From the NCBI GenBank assembly GCA_964036665.1, contig OZ038528.1:5772501-5836500 (forward strand): DNA of 64,000 bases, read 5' to 3'. This document shows positions 26,663-40,064 of the stretch, in pieces. This stretch comes from Gordius sp. MW1. Lineage: Eukaryota; Nematomorpha; Gordioida; Gordea; Gordiidae. The position numbers and the translations under genes were made by a program. Positions within the stretch are counted from its first letter, which is position 1, and every line of letters starts with the position of its first letter. The notes under the pieces are model-generated. The model was not told the origin of the DNA and did no database searches. It saw only the letters and a program-made list of their open reading frames with translations.

Positions 26663-29600
26663 ATGGTTCAAAATCTAAAAATATGTGGTTATATAAATTT
26701 TAAGTTAATAGATAACTTATTGGGAAATACTCAACCAGATAGTTGAGACTTATAAAATTTTATTAATTCTAATATATAGTAATTAGAAAATATGAAAATC
26801 AAGCTCAGTTTTATGGTGACAAAAATATAAGCAATTTTATTTTGCGAAAGTCTAATTTTTCTATATCGTCTTGCAATAATGTTATTGCTCTATCATTTTA
26901 CAACAAATTTTTAGTGCTAAAAGGTATAATTTAAATTTTATATAGTTTAAATTTTTTTAAGCAAAAAATAAAGATTATTTTAAAAAAGATTTCAATATAC
27001 TTCATGAGCAAGACTGCAATGAAAGTATTGGCTATATTACATCAATACTATGCTTACCTGTTTATTCTAAAAAGTACTAAATCCTTAATATGTATGCATG
27101 AATATGTTTTTTTTGTACAAAATTAAAAAAATTATATTAACAATCTAAGAGAAGTATAGAATGAGTGATGTTATCTTTTGATTGAAATATTTTTTTAATT
27201 ATGATTTATAAAAATTGCATTATAAATTTTATTATATTTTTTAACATGTGATTTGAATTCTTAACCATCTTTTTGCATGGTGATTTATTTTGTTCTTTAA
27301 AAATATTGATATAAATAGGGACGGTAAAAACACTCTCGTAATTCTATTTGTTGGCTTTACAAGTGGCCGTTTAAGGGCTTACACTGAAAATGGGAAGTTT
27401 CTATTTTCGTTTTGTATGGATGATTCTTCTATTGTGTGTCTTAAAATCAATGCTCTAAATAATCATCCTAATGATCATAGTGACCTTGCAGTTGAAGAAT
27501 CAAAAGTAATTGTCTTGATATGTTTTATTTCTTATGATTTAGGTTTGTCAACTATTAATATTGCACAAAAGTTGCTTAGTATTAATTCCAGCAAGTTATC
27601 TTTATGATTTAGTAGAAAAAATACTAAAAGGTATGCCTATATCATTTTCCCTGAATACTAATCTTGTTAAAAGTGTTTTTCTATAAACTTAAATTATATT
27701 TAAAATTAAACAATATATTTAAATGTAATTTTAAGGGGATCTTTTGCCCGAATCAACAATTGATCTCAATAATGTTCCCTCAAAAAAATTATGGATAAAG
27801 GGGAAGCAGCAAAACATCCAAGATATAGCTTTGTGTGGTAAATTCTTTATTTAATAAAGGAACTTATTTGTTAGCCTAATCATTTTTGCCTATTTTTTAC
27901 AATGTTGAAAATTTTGCGTTTATGAATATGATTTTGTATTTTATTAAATTAAGATGAAACAGTCACATTAGTCATTATAAATGATTATAAGTAAATACAG
28001 TTAATCAAATAAGACCTTAATTAACCTTTAGTTAAATGTATCAACTTTTTCACAATATTTAGATTGTTACAAGTAATAACAAAAGAATAACACTTTGTTC
28101 TGAGACAAGGTAGATTGCTTTCCCCCATTTAATAAACTATTGTACGGGTGATGTAAAACACAATTTAAATAGTAAAATTTAACATTTCTCCAGAAATCTT
28201 ATGCTAGAATCTAATCAAATAAGCTTAAAACCGCATCTATTAACAAATTTGATTTCACAGGATTAATAAATTGTAAGTAATCAAGAATTTTCAATCCGTT
28301 ACCAACTTTAAACAATGACATTTATAATAAATTGTAGCGTGTTTTTTATGTCACTTACCTGATTTATTATAGATTTTTCTTAGCAAAAATCTAGTTGGTA
28401 CAATAATTGTATATATTTAAGGTTTGAGTCGATTATCAACTTTTGATCAACTCCGCCTAATATCCTGTTTCAACTCGTTCCGTACAAACACACCACCCAG
28501 CTCCGATTTTCACTCGTATGCAATATGCGGATTCAAGCCATTTTTGGGCCTCTACTACTTGGAAGAGGTGGGATACAAATACAAAAGAATGGCTTAGTCA
28601 ATAGTGGAGCTGAAAATTATGATATTTTGAAAAATTTATTTTTTTAATAAAATAAAATTATAGATTATCTCCGACTGAGCATGTTGGGGAACTAGTGTAT
28701 ATTGTATAGGTCTTTGTAAAAAATTAAACAATAATTTTTTTAATCTAGCCATTATATTTTTTAATAATGAAGAAATTTAAGTTGTCTCAATACAAAAATT
28801 TTAGTAGTAAAAGTGCAATGAAAAGACTTAAAGTCCTAATCCACAAACTCACGTAAAAGGACTTTATTTTAAAAGTTTCAAATATGTTACCATTTCTATT
28901 ACCCACCTCGTTAAATTACAAAATAACTTTTGTCAAAATCACATTTTTAAAACGAATAAAATAACAAAAACTATATCAAAACGATTGTTTTTATTCAAAT
29001 CTTGCTCAGTATTTTTTTAACAACATCCTTTATATAATCGCAGGAATTATATCAAATTTTGAAATTTTCTAGGAAGGAGAAACGGTTCCCAAAAATTTGA
29101 CGGATCAATTGAGTGCTGCAACCTCAAGGCTTAAAGATACCCTCACCTCCTCCACTTCGGCCTTAATGTCAAACTTACCAGGCTTTTTAAAGAGTGGAAT
29201 AAGCAACGTTTCATCTTCTAAGCTAGCTAACACTCTGAGCGACGCAACTAGTAAAGTCATCTCCCGCCTCACCTTGGGCAACCTCAATTTAAGGTTAATT
29301 CCTACGGCTTAATCTTTTTTTGCCTTTAAACTAATTTTCATTCGTTTTTATTGATATTTGCCATGGGCGTACGCAGGTTTTGAATTAGAGGGGGGCAGAT
29401 TAAAAAAAAAAATTTTTTTCTAAAATTTTCCTGAGAGCAAAAAAAAAGAAGGTCTCGACTATCCAAATCCAAAATTTTTCCTTACCAAAAATTTTACTGA
29501 GAGCAAAAAAAAAACAATTAAAAAAAAAGGTCTCGACTATTCGGAGGGGGGGGGGAGCCACATTAGGGTGGGGCAGAGCCTAATGAGGGTGGGGCAGAGC

Positions 29601-32600
29601 AAAATTAGGGGGGGGGGCAGTCGACGTCTAGGCTTAGTCGAAATTTAAAAAACAGAGACCAGAGTCTACCATTAGTCTTAGTTAAACCAAAGGTCGACCA
29701 AACAAAGTCTAGCCGTTTTTACAACACTAGTTACACCCATATATAATGGCTTAGCTAGTTTTTTACCTTGGGGGGGGGGGGGGGGGGGTGGGGGTGGTAC
29801 TTAAATTTGAAAGGGGAGAGGTCAAGGGCGGTTTAAAAAACTTATAGCCATTTGTCAAACTTGATAATCAGCTATTCCTTTATGTAACTCTTTTTTTCAA
29901 GATTGGTTTGTTGAACCTGTACCTTTTTAAGTCCATATCAATATCGCGTTCCCAAATATTAGATCTTCCCTCTTACCTTCGACTTACACGTGAGCACGCC
30001 AAACAAATTAGAGACCTTCTTTTTGAGATTATTAAAACGGGGTCTTGGGAGGTGTTATAAATAGCCCAATAACATGCAAATCTTTCAAAAATTGTTGGCC
30101 TGGGTTTAAATATGATCTGCGGTATGGGCCTAGCCAAGGCGGGACAGGGAGGGGCGGCTGCCCCCTCCCAATCCAAAAATTTGTTGAAATTCATTAACAT
30201 TAAGGCTAAAATTTTAAAAAATGATCATTTTGCCCCTCTGTTTATGGGCTTTTTAAAGTATAGGATTAGGATTTTGTGTTAATTGATATAGGGCTTTCAA
30301 TTTGATCGAATTAATGGACTAAACAGTTAAAGTCAGTTTAAAAAATGTTTAAAAATCATCGGTCTCTTAGTATTTGTGCAGGCCATAATAATTATGTTAA
30401 GCAATATCGGAAGGTGTTAATTTTTTTATCCTGCTAAGCTATAAATTTTTTTAATTTTATTTATCACGGTAAAAATACATGTTTTGTGAAGACGAATGAA
30501 TTGTATATGTTTTGCCAGGTATGGCTTGTTGGATTCCCGAAGTGCAACGCATGTAGTAGCTAGCCCGGACCGCAGCTATTTGGCTTTGACCGACAATTTG
30601 GGACGAGTTTTGATAGTAGACGTGGAGCTAACCATCATTATCCACATGCTAAAAGGTTAGTTTTACGCATCCAGACGTATTCTTAATATTATATTAGCTT
30701 TTGGTCTGTTAATTAAACCGAATACTATATAGCTGATGTGTTACTGTATACATCAATGTGTACACATAAAAATCAATCATAGTAATAGTAATTACACAGA
30801 TCTAAAACCACAGCAATCGGACCAATGTTCAGCGCAAATAAAATCATAGTTCTGATTACCGGATGGAACCACAAAATCAATATTTGTAGACTATGTTATT
30901 TTATACACTTTTTTGGTTGATGCTTAATTGATCATTATTCCTCCTAATAGCTTGAATTTTTTTATTTAAAAGGTCTTGAGCATTTTAAAAAATAGATTGA
31001 TTAGGGTCGCTGAAATATATGAATTATTTTGGAAATAAAATTTTGGCATTATGTGAAAAGAGAGCCCTCCTTAAGAAAATAGTATTACACACATAGTGAA
31101 CTGCATGGCAGGTGGACATTATGGTGGTGGGTTACTTTTTGGAACGATTTAATCTAATAGCAATTTGTATATTTAAGATGAGACATGTATAAACCGTTAG
31201 TTGTCTGATTACTATGAATATTTTTTTAGTTATTGAAAGACCATTTATTATAAAAATTTGACGCAAAACAACTATTAACTTTCGGATTGATCAATTTTCT
31301 AATTAATTTTACGAAGTCAAAATTTGTTGGCTTGTGTAATGTTGTGATAACACGGTAGATTAAGTTATTAGCAATTTGTGCAGGCAATTTGAAAAATCAA
31401 TAGCGCTTTGAAAAAATATAGCCAGCCAAGCTTAAAAAGTAACTTATTGATTAATGAACTGGGATATTTACGACATTTGATGAGGTATTTTTCAGTTGAT
31501 GCTAAGAAAAACTTAAATCTTCATTACAAAGTGAAATTATTTAGCGAAAAATTCATTTATTTAGCGAATTTCGTAATTTATAAAAGTTCACCGTTTAACT
31601 TTTAAATAGTGTAAATTAAATGAATTTAATTTGGAAATTTAATGGTAGCATTTGTAATATTATTATATAGGGTACCGAGACGCGTCTTGTTAAATGAATT
31701 TAATTTGGAAATTTAATGGTAGCATTTGTAATATTATTATATAGGGTACCGAGACGCGTCTTGTGGTTGGATTGGCATGAGTAGATCAACAGACCCTACC
31801 TCGGATAAATTCAAATCTCAGCCATTTTTCTTGATCATTTACGCTCCACGTAGGGGACTCCTGGAGATATGGGACGTTAGTTCGACGCATACGCGCAGAC
31901 TTAAAGCTATAAATGTTTCTAAATTTGGCAGGTAACCCTTTAGGAAAACTCTTTTAACTAATGCAGGAAATATTTATACTAGAGAACTGCACGGGTGACT
32001 CGAGTTGAAAATTTTGAAATGTTTTCGCTGGTTCGGGTTGAAAATTTTAAAATGCTTTCGGGTCGGGGTTCAAAAAAGTGCTTGCAGTTCTCTAATTTAT
32101 ACTTATTTAATTAAGACTGATATACACCGTGCCCTGCTACTTGAGCCCCGAGGGGTGCGAGATAGACGTTGAAAGTCAGCTCGAATCCGCTGTGCAATGT
32201 TTCCTGATCGAACAGAATGGAATGATGAAAAAGATTGTGATGGATCCGAAATCTTATTACGAGTTGAGTTTGTTTAGACTTGTGAAATATTTAAAATTAT
32301 TTGGTTATTTGGAGTATGTTAATTTTAACCTTTTTAAAAAGTTTTTTCTCTAGCATTTTCTTACATTAAATAAATTTCTTTGGAAAATATTTAGTATATC
32401 TTATTGACCAATTAACTAGGTGCGACACTAGCAGACAAATTGGAAAAATTAAAGAATTTGAATTAGCCAGTGCAAATTTTCTCTCCAAAAGTTAATTAAC
32501 TAAAGCATCTTTATACTTTATATATTTTAGGTGATAATTTTTCAGAAGAATTAAACACGTTAATTGATCAGTTTGCAACTTTTTACGCGTTAGAGAATGT

Positions 32601-35600
32601 ATGTAAAAATGTAATGAAATATTTTTTTATTTTTTCTGTTTAATAGGCATTTAAACGGATTATTCATTTGTTAGACGATTCACCTATGGAAAAAGTTGTT
32701 GAATTAACCAACGCCTTCATCGCTCATGGAAATAACCTAACAAGTAGCTTTTGTATGAACCAATTTGTTACCTTTCTTAGATGCTGATGATATAAACGAT
32801 AATTTTGTTGGGAAGTCGAAAACATTTTTGGCCGTACTTAAAATTTACCATAGCTTGCCGAAAAATAGGACGTCAAATGATTTGCCACAGCCTACAAAAT
32901 CGACTGTCAACATGGTAATATAGTTTTCAATTACAAATCAAGATAAATCTTCACATTTTTTGTAATTAGGAGGATATTTTTTCAACCTTTTTAAATGGGG
33001 ATCCCGATGCAATAGATAATGCGAAAAATCTCGTTTCTATACACGGCTATTACCAATCGCATTTAGTGCGACCTCAATTGAAAGGAGATCACCACACCAA
33101 GTCCACATCTCATTATATATGGTCTCTAGCCCATCATCTGGGAAAAGATCAAAATGGATTAGAATTGGTGGGCGAGGAAGCTGAATTTGATGTTTTTGCT
33201 TTAACTAAGGCTATAAATGTTCAAAACAAAAATCTTGTTTTAAAAGCTTGTAAGCCCTCGGGACATGGGCAGCCCCTGTTTACTGATATTAAATGCCAAG
33301 ATTATAATTCCATCGACAATTTAATGGTGGTCAGCGAAAGCTATGATTTGCGTTTGAATCAAGTTTTAAATGCTATAGGACAACGCATGATAGCCACGAA
33401 AGCTCTGGTTACAGGACCTATTGATGCCGAGGTTGGGACCAACGATATAACGGTAAATTCATTATAACAAGTTTCCCCAAAACTAGCGCTAAATTTCTTC
33501 CTAAGTCCAAATTAATCCATTGATTTATCTTCTTTATTCAGAGAATCGTAATTGTAAAATAGTCACGATAAACACGAAATGGTAGATATTCATAGTATTT
33601 TAGGGGAACGTGATTGTAGAATTTAGATCAATGAAACAATTTTTTTTCTAAATATCTTCCGAGATTCTTTTTTTTCTGGGTACAGTAGTTTCACGAGGAC
33701 TTCTCTGCCTATATATTTCCTCGATTCTCTTTGTCAATCAACGTCATCGTATCGCCTTCTTGTTATTGCATTTCCACATCTGGTTAGTTTTGAACGTTCC
33801 TTTCTATACAACATATGAGTTTGCTAATAATTGGTAGTTAAGTAATATAACAAATTTTTAACAATATATTTATATGTTTGATGGCTTTTTAGATCAGTTT
33901 GTTGCAATTATATTGGCTCTACGTTGTTGAGCAGCCTATGGATTTGTACGAAGATTTTTACTTAACTTTTGAGGGAATCATGAGTGAAGGTAATAACTTC
34001 CATTTCTCAGTGTGCCCATCACCTTGATTAAATCCTCAATTTTGTTGCTTAGAAAATATGATTTTTATGTATCAAACCAGGTTTAAGGATTTTTATAATT
34101 TAATGCGCCTAAGTTAATTTTATATCACCGATTACAAACTAGGCTTTTAAAATACTCTACCTTTACAATGAATGTATTCTAGCGTATATTTTTCCAAATT
34201 AATAAATGGTCGTTATTTACTACTTTTAATTGTATAGCAATTTAATATTTTTACATTATAGATAAAGTTGTTGAAGAGTGGACATTGGTGAGAAAACAAA
34301 TCCATCAATCGCCTCATCTCATTAATACCATCTTGTTAGTTCTCTCCTATTGGCGGTATCTGTCCTTATATCCTCATAATGAAACATTAATAGAAGTAAA
34401 TTTAACTTTAATTAGTACTCCAATTATAACATGTTTTATAAATGTATTTTACCGCGATTTATATTAAACATCTATCGCCTGCTAAATTTTTATTGATTTA
34501 CTATTTTTATGATTTATAGATCAGGAATACCACAACTTATTGCATTATCTTGCTGTGTTTGCAAACCATACTCCTTGCCAACCTCTCTCCTCCTATTACG
34601 ATTGATGATTCTACATTTGGCACAGAAATTATGAACGTTGCCCAATGGATACCCCTCACCATTTATTCCCTGAAAACAATGTTCAAAAGTAATTTAATTT
34701 TCCTTAAATTAAGCCTATAACTTTCAATCCAACTTGCTATTAATATTTAAGAAATCCGTTTGACATCATGTTATTTTGTTTTTGCGAATCTTAGGTTACA
34801 TTTTAAAAATGCATATTTGCCTTATTCTTGTGCGATAACGCATATTAAAATTTTTGTATTTTTTATTCAATTATAAGAGTGAAAGTTATTTAATATAGGT
34901 TCCGAAGCCATTGTCCTGAATAGCGTTAAAACGCTTTCTAACGTCTTTACCTTATTCGACCTCAATCCTGCGTCAGCTTGGCAATCTGACGAAACAGTTT
35001 TATCGCCTTGTTTTGAGCTCCCTTCCAGCCACGAAGATATTTCAATCAATAAGATAACGATGTTGACTATCGAGTCGGCTTTGCAAAAAATGCATCATTT
35101 TAATAACCATGAATCAGGACCGAATTCTACTGCATTTTGCTTCAGAGATATTTTTTTGGCTTACACTTGTAGGGGTTACTACAGAAAATGGGAGTGCCAA
35201 CACGAAAATCCAATTATCGGGGTCCCCAATGACCCCACTGATCAAGATAATGAGGAAACTCACAACTCAGTCACGACATTGGAATTGCAGCGCTGGTATA
35301 GTTGTTTTGCCGATATCCGAGATCCGATCATTAAAATCAGTGCGTTTACAATACGTTTGCTATAATCTACAAAATTATTGCTTTTAAACAGTTTTTTTTA
35401 CGTAAAACATACAACTTATGCAATTCGATTAAGCATGATTTATTTTTCCTATAAAATTCTAAAAAATTATATTATACATGTGTATGTTTAATTGATGCGT
35501 GTTTCCTATACTTTTAAAACTGTTTAATCTTTTGGGATTTGTGTAAAGCTATAATTTATTATCGTTGTTGCTTAAGGTATTTCACTAAAATGTCAAATAT

Positions 35601-38600
35601 TTATGATTAGATACCATTAAGAGTTTATGGGATTCGAGTATTGAAAAGAAATTACGTACCTTGACTACTGCAGTGAACGATATAGGAGAAATCCCCGATG
35701 CTCGCGTTTGTGAGCGTAGCCTAGGCTTGAAACGAGAAGCTATTTCCACATTTAGCGGTCTCATAGGAATAATGTTAACTGACGTTTATGAGGTAGTGTT
35801 GGCTAAAATTTAAAATTATGGTATTACCAATCAAATATTGTAGAAGTATATGCGATTTCAGTATATGTTAAATTCCATGTAAAATATTTTTGAACGGAAA
35901 TCTTGTCTTTTGAATGTAAATTTTAAATTTTTTGATAGTTAACTTTATTATATTGGAAGAAATTCTTATTTAAGAATAGGCTGCTGCTTCGAATTTGCGA
36001 TTTTTATTGAATCAAACCAAATATTTAATGTATCGATTTAGTTTGGCTATCTAATAAAAGATTAAAAATTGGTTTGTTAAATAAATGGTCGCAATTTAGT
36101 TAACATTAATCTTATAACTACCATAACTTGAGTAAAATAGTGCATCTGTTTATATACTTAAATGGCTATTAGGAATATTTATTTTGCTCAATTATAGCTT
36201 CTTATTTGGATAATGTTGCTTTTGTGCTCTTTTCTCCTGTAATTTCAGATTTCACCGGCTCAATAATATAATTTGTTTTGTAAATTCTAACCTAATATAT
36301 GAAGCAGAATTTAAGATTTTATAAACGTTAAGCTCTTTATTAAACATTTCAATAAAATCAATTATTTATTATTTTATAGACTTTAGTTAGAAAAGACTCG
36401 ATAAAATCATCCCTTATTCCATCTTTATTTACTCTCGGAGACTTTGAATCAAAAGATAAACATGAACAATATGAAGCTGCGGTGGATGCTTCCTTCTTAT
36501 TTGACAATCTCGTGATGGATAATATTGATAAAGCAAAAATCACATTTTGGAGAGATTGTTGCTTTATCCTCTCAGCCATTGCAAAGTTTGACATGGAATT
36601 TATTCATCCCTCAAATTTTCTAACCATTAAGGTTTAATTTTGCACAAAATATCATATATTAGATAATTTGTAAATATGTCGATGTTGAGGTTATCTGCAT
36701 TTTTAAAGCTATAGTATAAGTTTTTCCTCTTTATAAAGTATTTAGTCCCACAGACGTGGGGTTCATCTTGATCAGGAAAGGGCCATGTCCGTACTTATCT
36801 TCTCAGCTTATATAAGCCTCATATTCCTCTTCTTTGTCAAGTAATTGGTTTCACAGCCGTGGGGTTTATTTTGATGCGTTTCTTTTATCTTGATCGCCTA
36901 AGTGCCATGTCTTGATCAATCCTCTTAGTTTTCACAACTTTGTCCACTAGCCCTTTCCGCGTAACACGAGGTCGTCCTCTTTCTCTCTTCCCCGTCACCT
37001 CAATGTCCAATACTTTTTGATTTAAATCATTCGTCTCCCTTATAAATGCTATGATCAATTTTATTCTCCTAATTTCAGATCGAGAATATTTGCCCTGGTT
37101 TGCTCCGTGACGAAAAAAGAAACGAAAATGTTGATGAATTATTGAACTCTGACGAGGTTGAAAGTGACTCCCTCAAAATATATAGAGAAACGGTAATTTT
37201 CCAAAATTTTTAAAAACCGTTACTCACATGATTTTGAAATTCATTTATAAAATATCATAATGGGAACAAATCTAAAAGAATTAATGTGTCTGTTTTATCT
37301 TGTCATTCATTGAACAGTTTGTCCGCAATATCTTGAAACATGCCATAAATTGTGGAAGCAATTCACAAAATATGCTTGAAATAGATCCCCCGTTGTCAGA
37401 ACTTTTATTTGACTCGCTCGACATGGAATTTTGGTATAAAGTCATTACCCAAATCCTAGCGATCGATTGGCATAAAGATATAAACGCGGATAAATTAATT
37501 CTTTACACCCTAAATCTCTTGTACTCCAAAAATATGGATGCCAAAGTGGAAAAGGTAAATCATACATTAAATAGACTGCCTTGCTTTAAAATTTAAATGG
37601 TTATTTTAATGGTATTTCTATAAATCATGCTATATATAAAATTTTAAATAAACTTTTGGTTATTTTTGAAGCATTTTTTAAATACCTATTGATTAATCAT
37701 GTTAATTGAGTAATTCGGATAAACACAAGCATTTCTAATGTAAATTCAAGTTAAACGCTGTATTTTAAAGATGTATTGTACCCCGTTGAACTATTTTAAC
37801 ATCGTTTTTTGATTAAACAGTCTCTAATATTGCCTTTTCCTTAGTTGATTGGTATGAGTAAGGAAAAACAGCTCCTGGGATGTCACATAATGAACATAGT
37901 CGGTATTAGGATTATACATTACATGGAAAGCATTGAAGATGACAGGATTGCTAAAACATTTACCGACAGTCTATCGGTCCCTGTACAAATATGGTTGGAT
38001 TCGGTAGGACTTTATTCAGTTTTTGTAGTTGAATTTTATTTTAAAAACATAATTTCTTTTTATGTTTTAATTTAATTTATTATGATAAAAATACATATTT
38101 TGTGAAGATGAATTAAATAAAAAGATTAAGTATTACAAATATTTAGAAAACATTCCGATATTGCATTGAATCATATTTACAAATAGTAACGCCGATTTTC
38201 TGTCTTATAAAAAAGGATTCGCGATTATCATGGGATAGCTAAGAAATTTGTTCCCCTTTGTGGTAGTGGCCATAAATAATAAAAATTAAAAGCTTTAATT
38301 ATTGGGTTGAGGAGAAATTTAATGCTTTTGTGTAAATCACAACTTTTTATAATTATTAATATAAGATCTCCTTAAAATCTTACTTTTTAAAAGGCATATA
38401 TGTTAAAAGCTTAGCTAGGTAATTTTTATATTTGATAATGTATGTATAGCTTGATCTGGTTTACGAAGACATATCAGAATTTGATTATTGCAACGCAGAG
38501 GGAATAACGAAAATGCTGGAGACTGTGGTAAATTTATTACCCAGCAAACATTCGGTCAGCGCCATGGCACTTTCATTGATAGAATCGTTTAAATCGTGTA

Positions 38601-38623
38601 GCCCTAATTTAAAGAATTTATGA
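26663..38623 (+). CDS. RAB3GAP2: Rab3 GTPase-activating protein non-catalytic subunit, 26 coding exons
   Basis: Partner of RAB3GAP1; the complex stimulates GTP hydrolysis by Rab3 and acts on Rab18 at membranes. Exons: 26663-26703 (tentative), 26832-26923, 26962-27073, 27319-27505, 27543-27630, 27736-27837, 28422-28567, 29073-29293, 30519-30655, 31745-31931, 32116-32313, 32420-32490, 32531-32598, 32647-32743, 32781-32914, 32970-33452, 33893-33989, 34262-34395, 34520-34688, 34899-35339, 35611-35792, 36380-36631, 37079-37192, 37318-37554, 37845-38003, 38450-38623. Phases agree throughout (about 1440 aa; human 1393). Recognisable blocks: FVGFTSGRLRAYTENG and YAPRRGLLEIWD in the N-terminal beta-propeller region, the WDSSIEKKL...VCERSLGLKRE block, and the C-terminal KMLETVVNLLPSKHS...ALSLIESF. 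The middle (exons 11-20) is poorly conserved and some boundaries there are less sure. The acidic tryptophan-rich N-terminal segment of the human protein was not found. Exon 10 has a duplicated acceptor. Confidence 0.93.
29364..29600. repeat. CATGGGCGTACGC-family MITE fragment, RAB3GAP2 intron 8
   Basis: Left end CATGGGCGTACGCAGGTTTT followed by AATTAGAGGGGGGCAG and internally duplicated GAGAGCAAAAAAAAA/GGTCTCGACTAT phrases. It runs into a G-rich block and then into the half element at 29615. The right terminus is missing. Confidence 0.6.
29615..29730. repeat. TAGTGTTG-family MITE, 3' half only, RAB3GAP2 intron 8
   Basis: Contains GTCTAGGCTTAGTCG, AAAGGTCGACCAAACAAAGT and the right terminus CCGTTTTTACAACACTA. 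The left terminus is replaced by the G-rich end of the preceding MITE, suggesting one inserted in or recombined with the other. Confidence 0.65.
29769..29800 (+). repeat. Poly-G tract, over 20 G in a row
   Basis: A run of G interrupted once or twice by T in RAB3GAP2 intron 8. It probably derives from the G-rich end of a MITE of the CATGGGCG family. Length may be unreliable in assembly. Confidence 0.7.
30122..30250. repeat. CATGGGCGTAGCC-family MITE, degraded copy in RAB3GAP2 intron 8
   Basis: Starts TATGGGCCTAGCCAAGGCGG, then GGCTGCCCCCTCCCAATCC and a right part ending GCCCCTCTGTTTATGGGC. Interior phrases are shared with the 15493 and 44097 copies. Confidence 0.6.
31617..31764 (+). repeat. 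Perfect 74-bp tandem duplication spanning a splice acceptor
   Basis: Unit 31617-31690 and unit 31691-31764 are identical. Each holds 54 nt of intron 9, the acceptor ATATAG and the first 20 nt of RAB3GAP2 exon 10 (encoding GYRDASC). Only the second copy leads into the exon body (GWIGMSR). Splicing to the first acceptor would meet an in-frame TAA immediately after the duplicated codons. Confidence 0.95.
31980..32095. repeat. hAT-like MITE, 116 bp, RAB3GAP2 intron 10
   Basis: Termini TAGAGAACTGCA and TGCAGTTCTCTA with a perfect 8-bp target duplication ATTTATAC (31972-31979 and 32096-32103). The interior repeats TCGGGTTGAAAATTTT and GGGTCGGGG words, like the larger TAGAGCCCTGCA element at 49758. 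Its right end lies about 20 nt before the exon 11 acceptor, so it now supplies or abuts the polypyrimidine/branch region. Confidence 0.92.
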
Positions 38624-38699
38624 ATTTCCTTTACTTGATTATTATTTATATCTTGAACGAATTTATTATTTATAATATTTGTAACAAATTCCATGATTT

Positions 38700-40050
38700 T
38701 ACGATCCTCACCTATTTATAATTATACCGTGCAATTTTTGTTTCAACTGCTATTCAGCGCACATTTTATGTTTTTTGTATTTTTGAATGATCACGAAGCA
38801 AAATTCGTTGAAGGGACTACTAATATATTTATTTGAAAAATGTGTAGGTCTAATGGATATTGAGTCAAAAGGTAGCATTACAAAATTGTACACCTTAAAA
38901 GGTTTTATGAGTTTTACACCTATCAGACATGAAATAATAAGATTTTGAGGTTTGGGGCCATATAGATTTATAATTAATGTTTCAAGTCAAATATATGTGT
39001 TTAAGTCTATTTTGGGGTCTACAGTTGTCAGGCAGGGCTAAATATTTTTTGAAGTAAGGTGGTGTGTAGAAAATCAATGTGAGATCTACGCCCCTGGAAA
39101 ATATGAATTGGATTGGTATTACATGATTATATTCGAACAAATAAATGCTAAAATTCGAAAATCCGAAGAATCTTTGAAAAAAGGATTCGAATATTATTTT
39201 CTTCCACTATTTTTGGTAATATTTTGGTTTAATCGTTATTTAATATTATTTTAGTTCTTTAATAATTCTAAATAATATATTTTGATATGCATTCCCCTTA
39301 TAAACCGAGATCTTATATCTATATATATCATTGACCCGATGTACAAGTGCCGCACTGAATATTACTAAATGTCTTGAACACTAATTCTATAGTTAAGTTT
39401 AGATCATAGACTGCTTAGGCCATATGTTTCATTTGGTAAAAGGTGTACCATTAAGTTCGCCATTTTTAATTTAACTATCTCCTGTTTTTCTGCTGTACCC
39501 CAATGTTAAAACGGAAAAAGTGAATTTACCTTCGTCATTAGTTCGTAAATAAAAAAGAAATAAATAATTATTTAATAAAAAGCATTGCACTAAATTGCTT
39601 TAACATCATATTTTCAGAATATTTTTATAACTTTTGTAAATGATATATTTTAAATGCTGTTAATGTTTAACTAGTCCATATTTTTTATTACGTTTTAAAA
39701 ACACTTTAATTAAACAAAAATGCAATAATCTATATGTCCTTCCTTTATTTTTCCACATTTAAAATGGCACGGTACATTTATTCAAAGTTGATAAGGAGTC
39801 TATCTAGTCTATGGTTCAGATAATTTTGATGTTTAAGAAAAAAGACAATGGCTTGGAAACATTAGACATATCGTCCTGCTGAGAATAAGAGTGTTCTATC
39901 TGCAATTTTTGAAAATTTAAAAGCAAAAGTGCTCTTCCATATATTTTTAAATATTTTATCATAAACATTTTTAAAAATGGGGAAAAATTTAGCTTTATTA
40001 AGGCTTTTATTTTGCCCAATCTGCAATTAGACAATTCCAAGCGCACATTT
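38700..40050. other. Downstream flank of RAB3GAP2, non-coding
   Basis: AT-rich, no recognisable open frame on either strand. The first AATAAA after the stop lies near 39140, about 520 nt downstream, a possible poly(A) signal. Confidence 0.4.
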
Positions 40051-40064
40051 AAACAAGGTGTCAC

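Noticed and set aside
29105-29287. Minus-strand frame opposite RAB3GAP2 exon 8
   Set aside because: Antisense shadow of a homologous exon.
33066-35387. Idea that exons in the middle of RAB3GAP2 belong to a separate gene
   Set aside because: The peptides there look unfamiliar, but all splice phases connect and clear RAB3GAP2 homology resumes at the VCERSLGLKRE block and continues to the C-terminus.
35109-35387. Open frame overlapping RAB3GAP2 exon 20 in another frame
   Set aside because: Shadow of the exon; the other frame carries the phase-matched protein.
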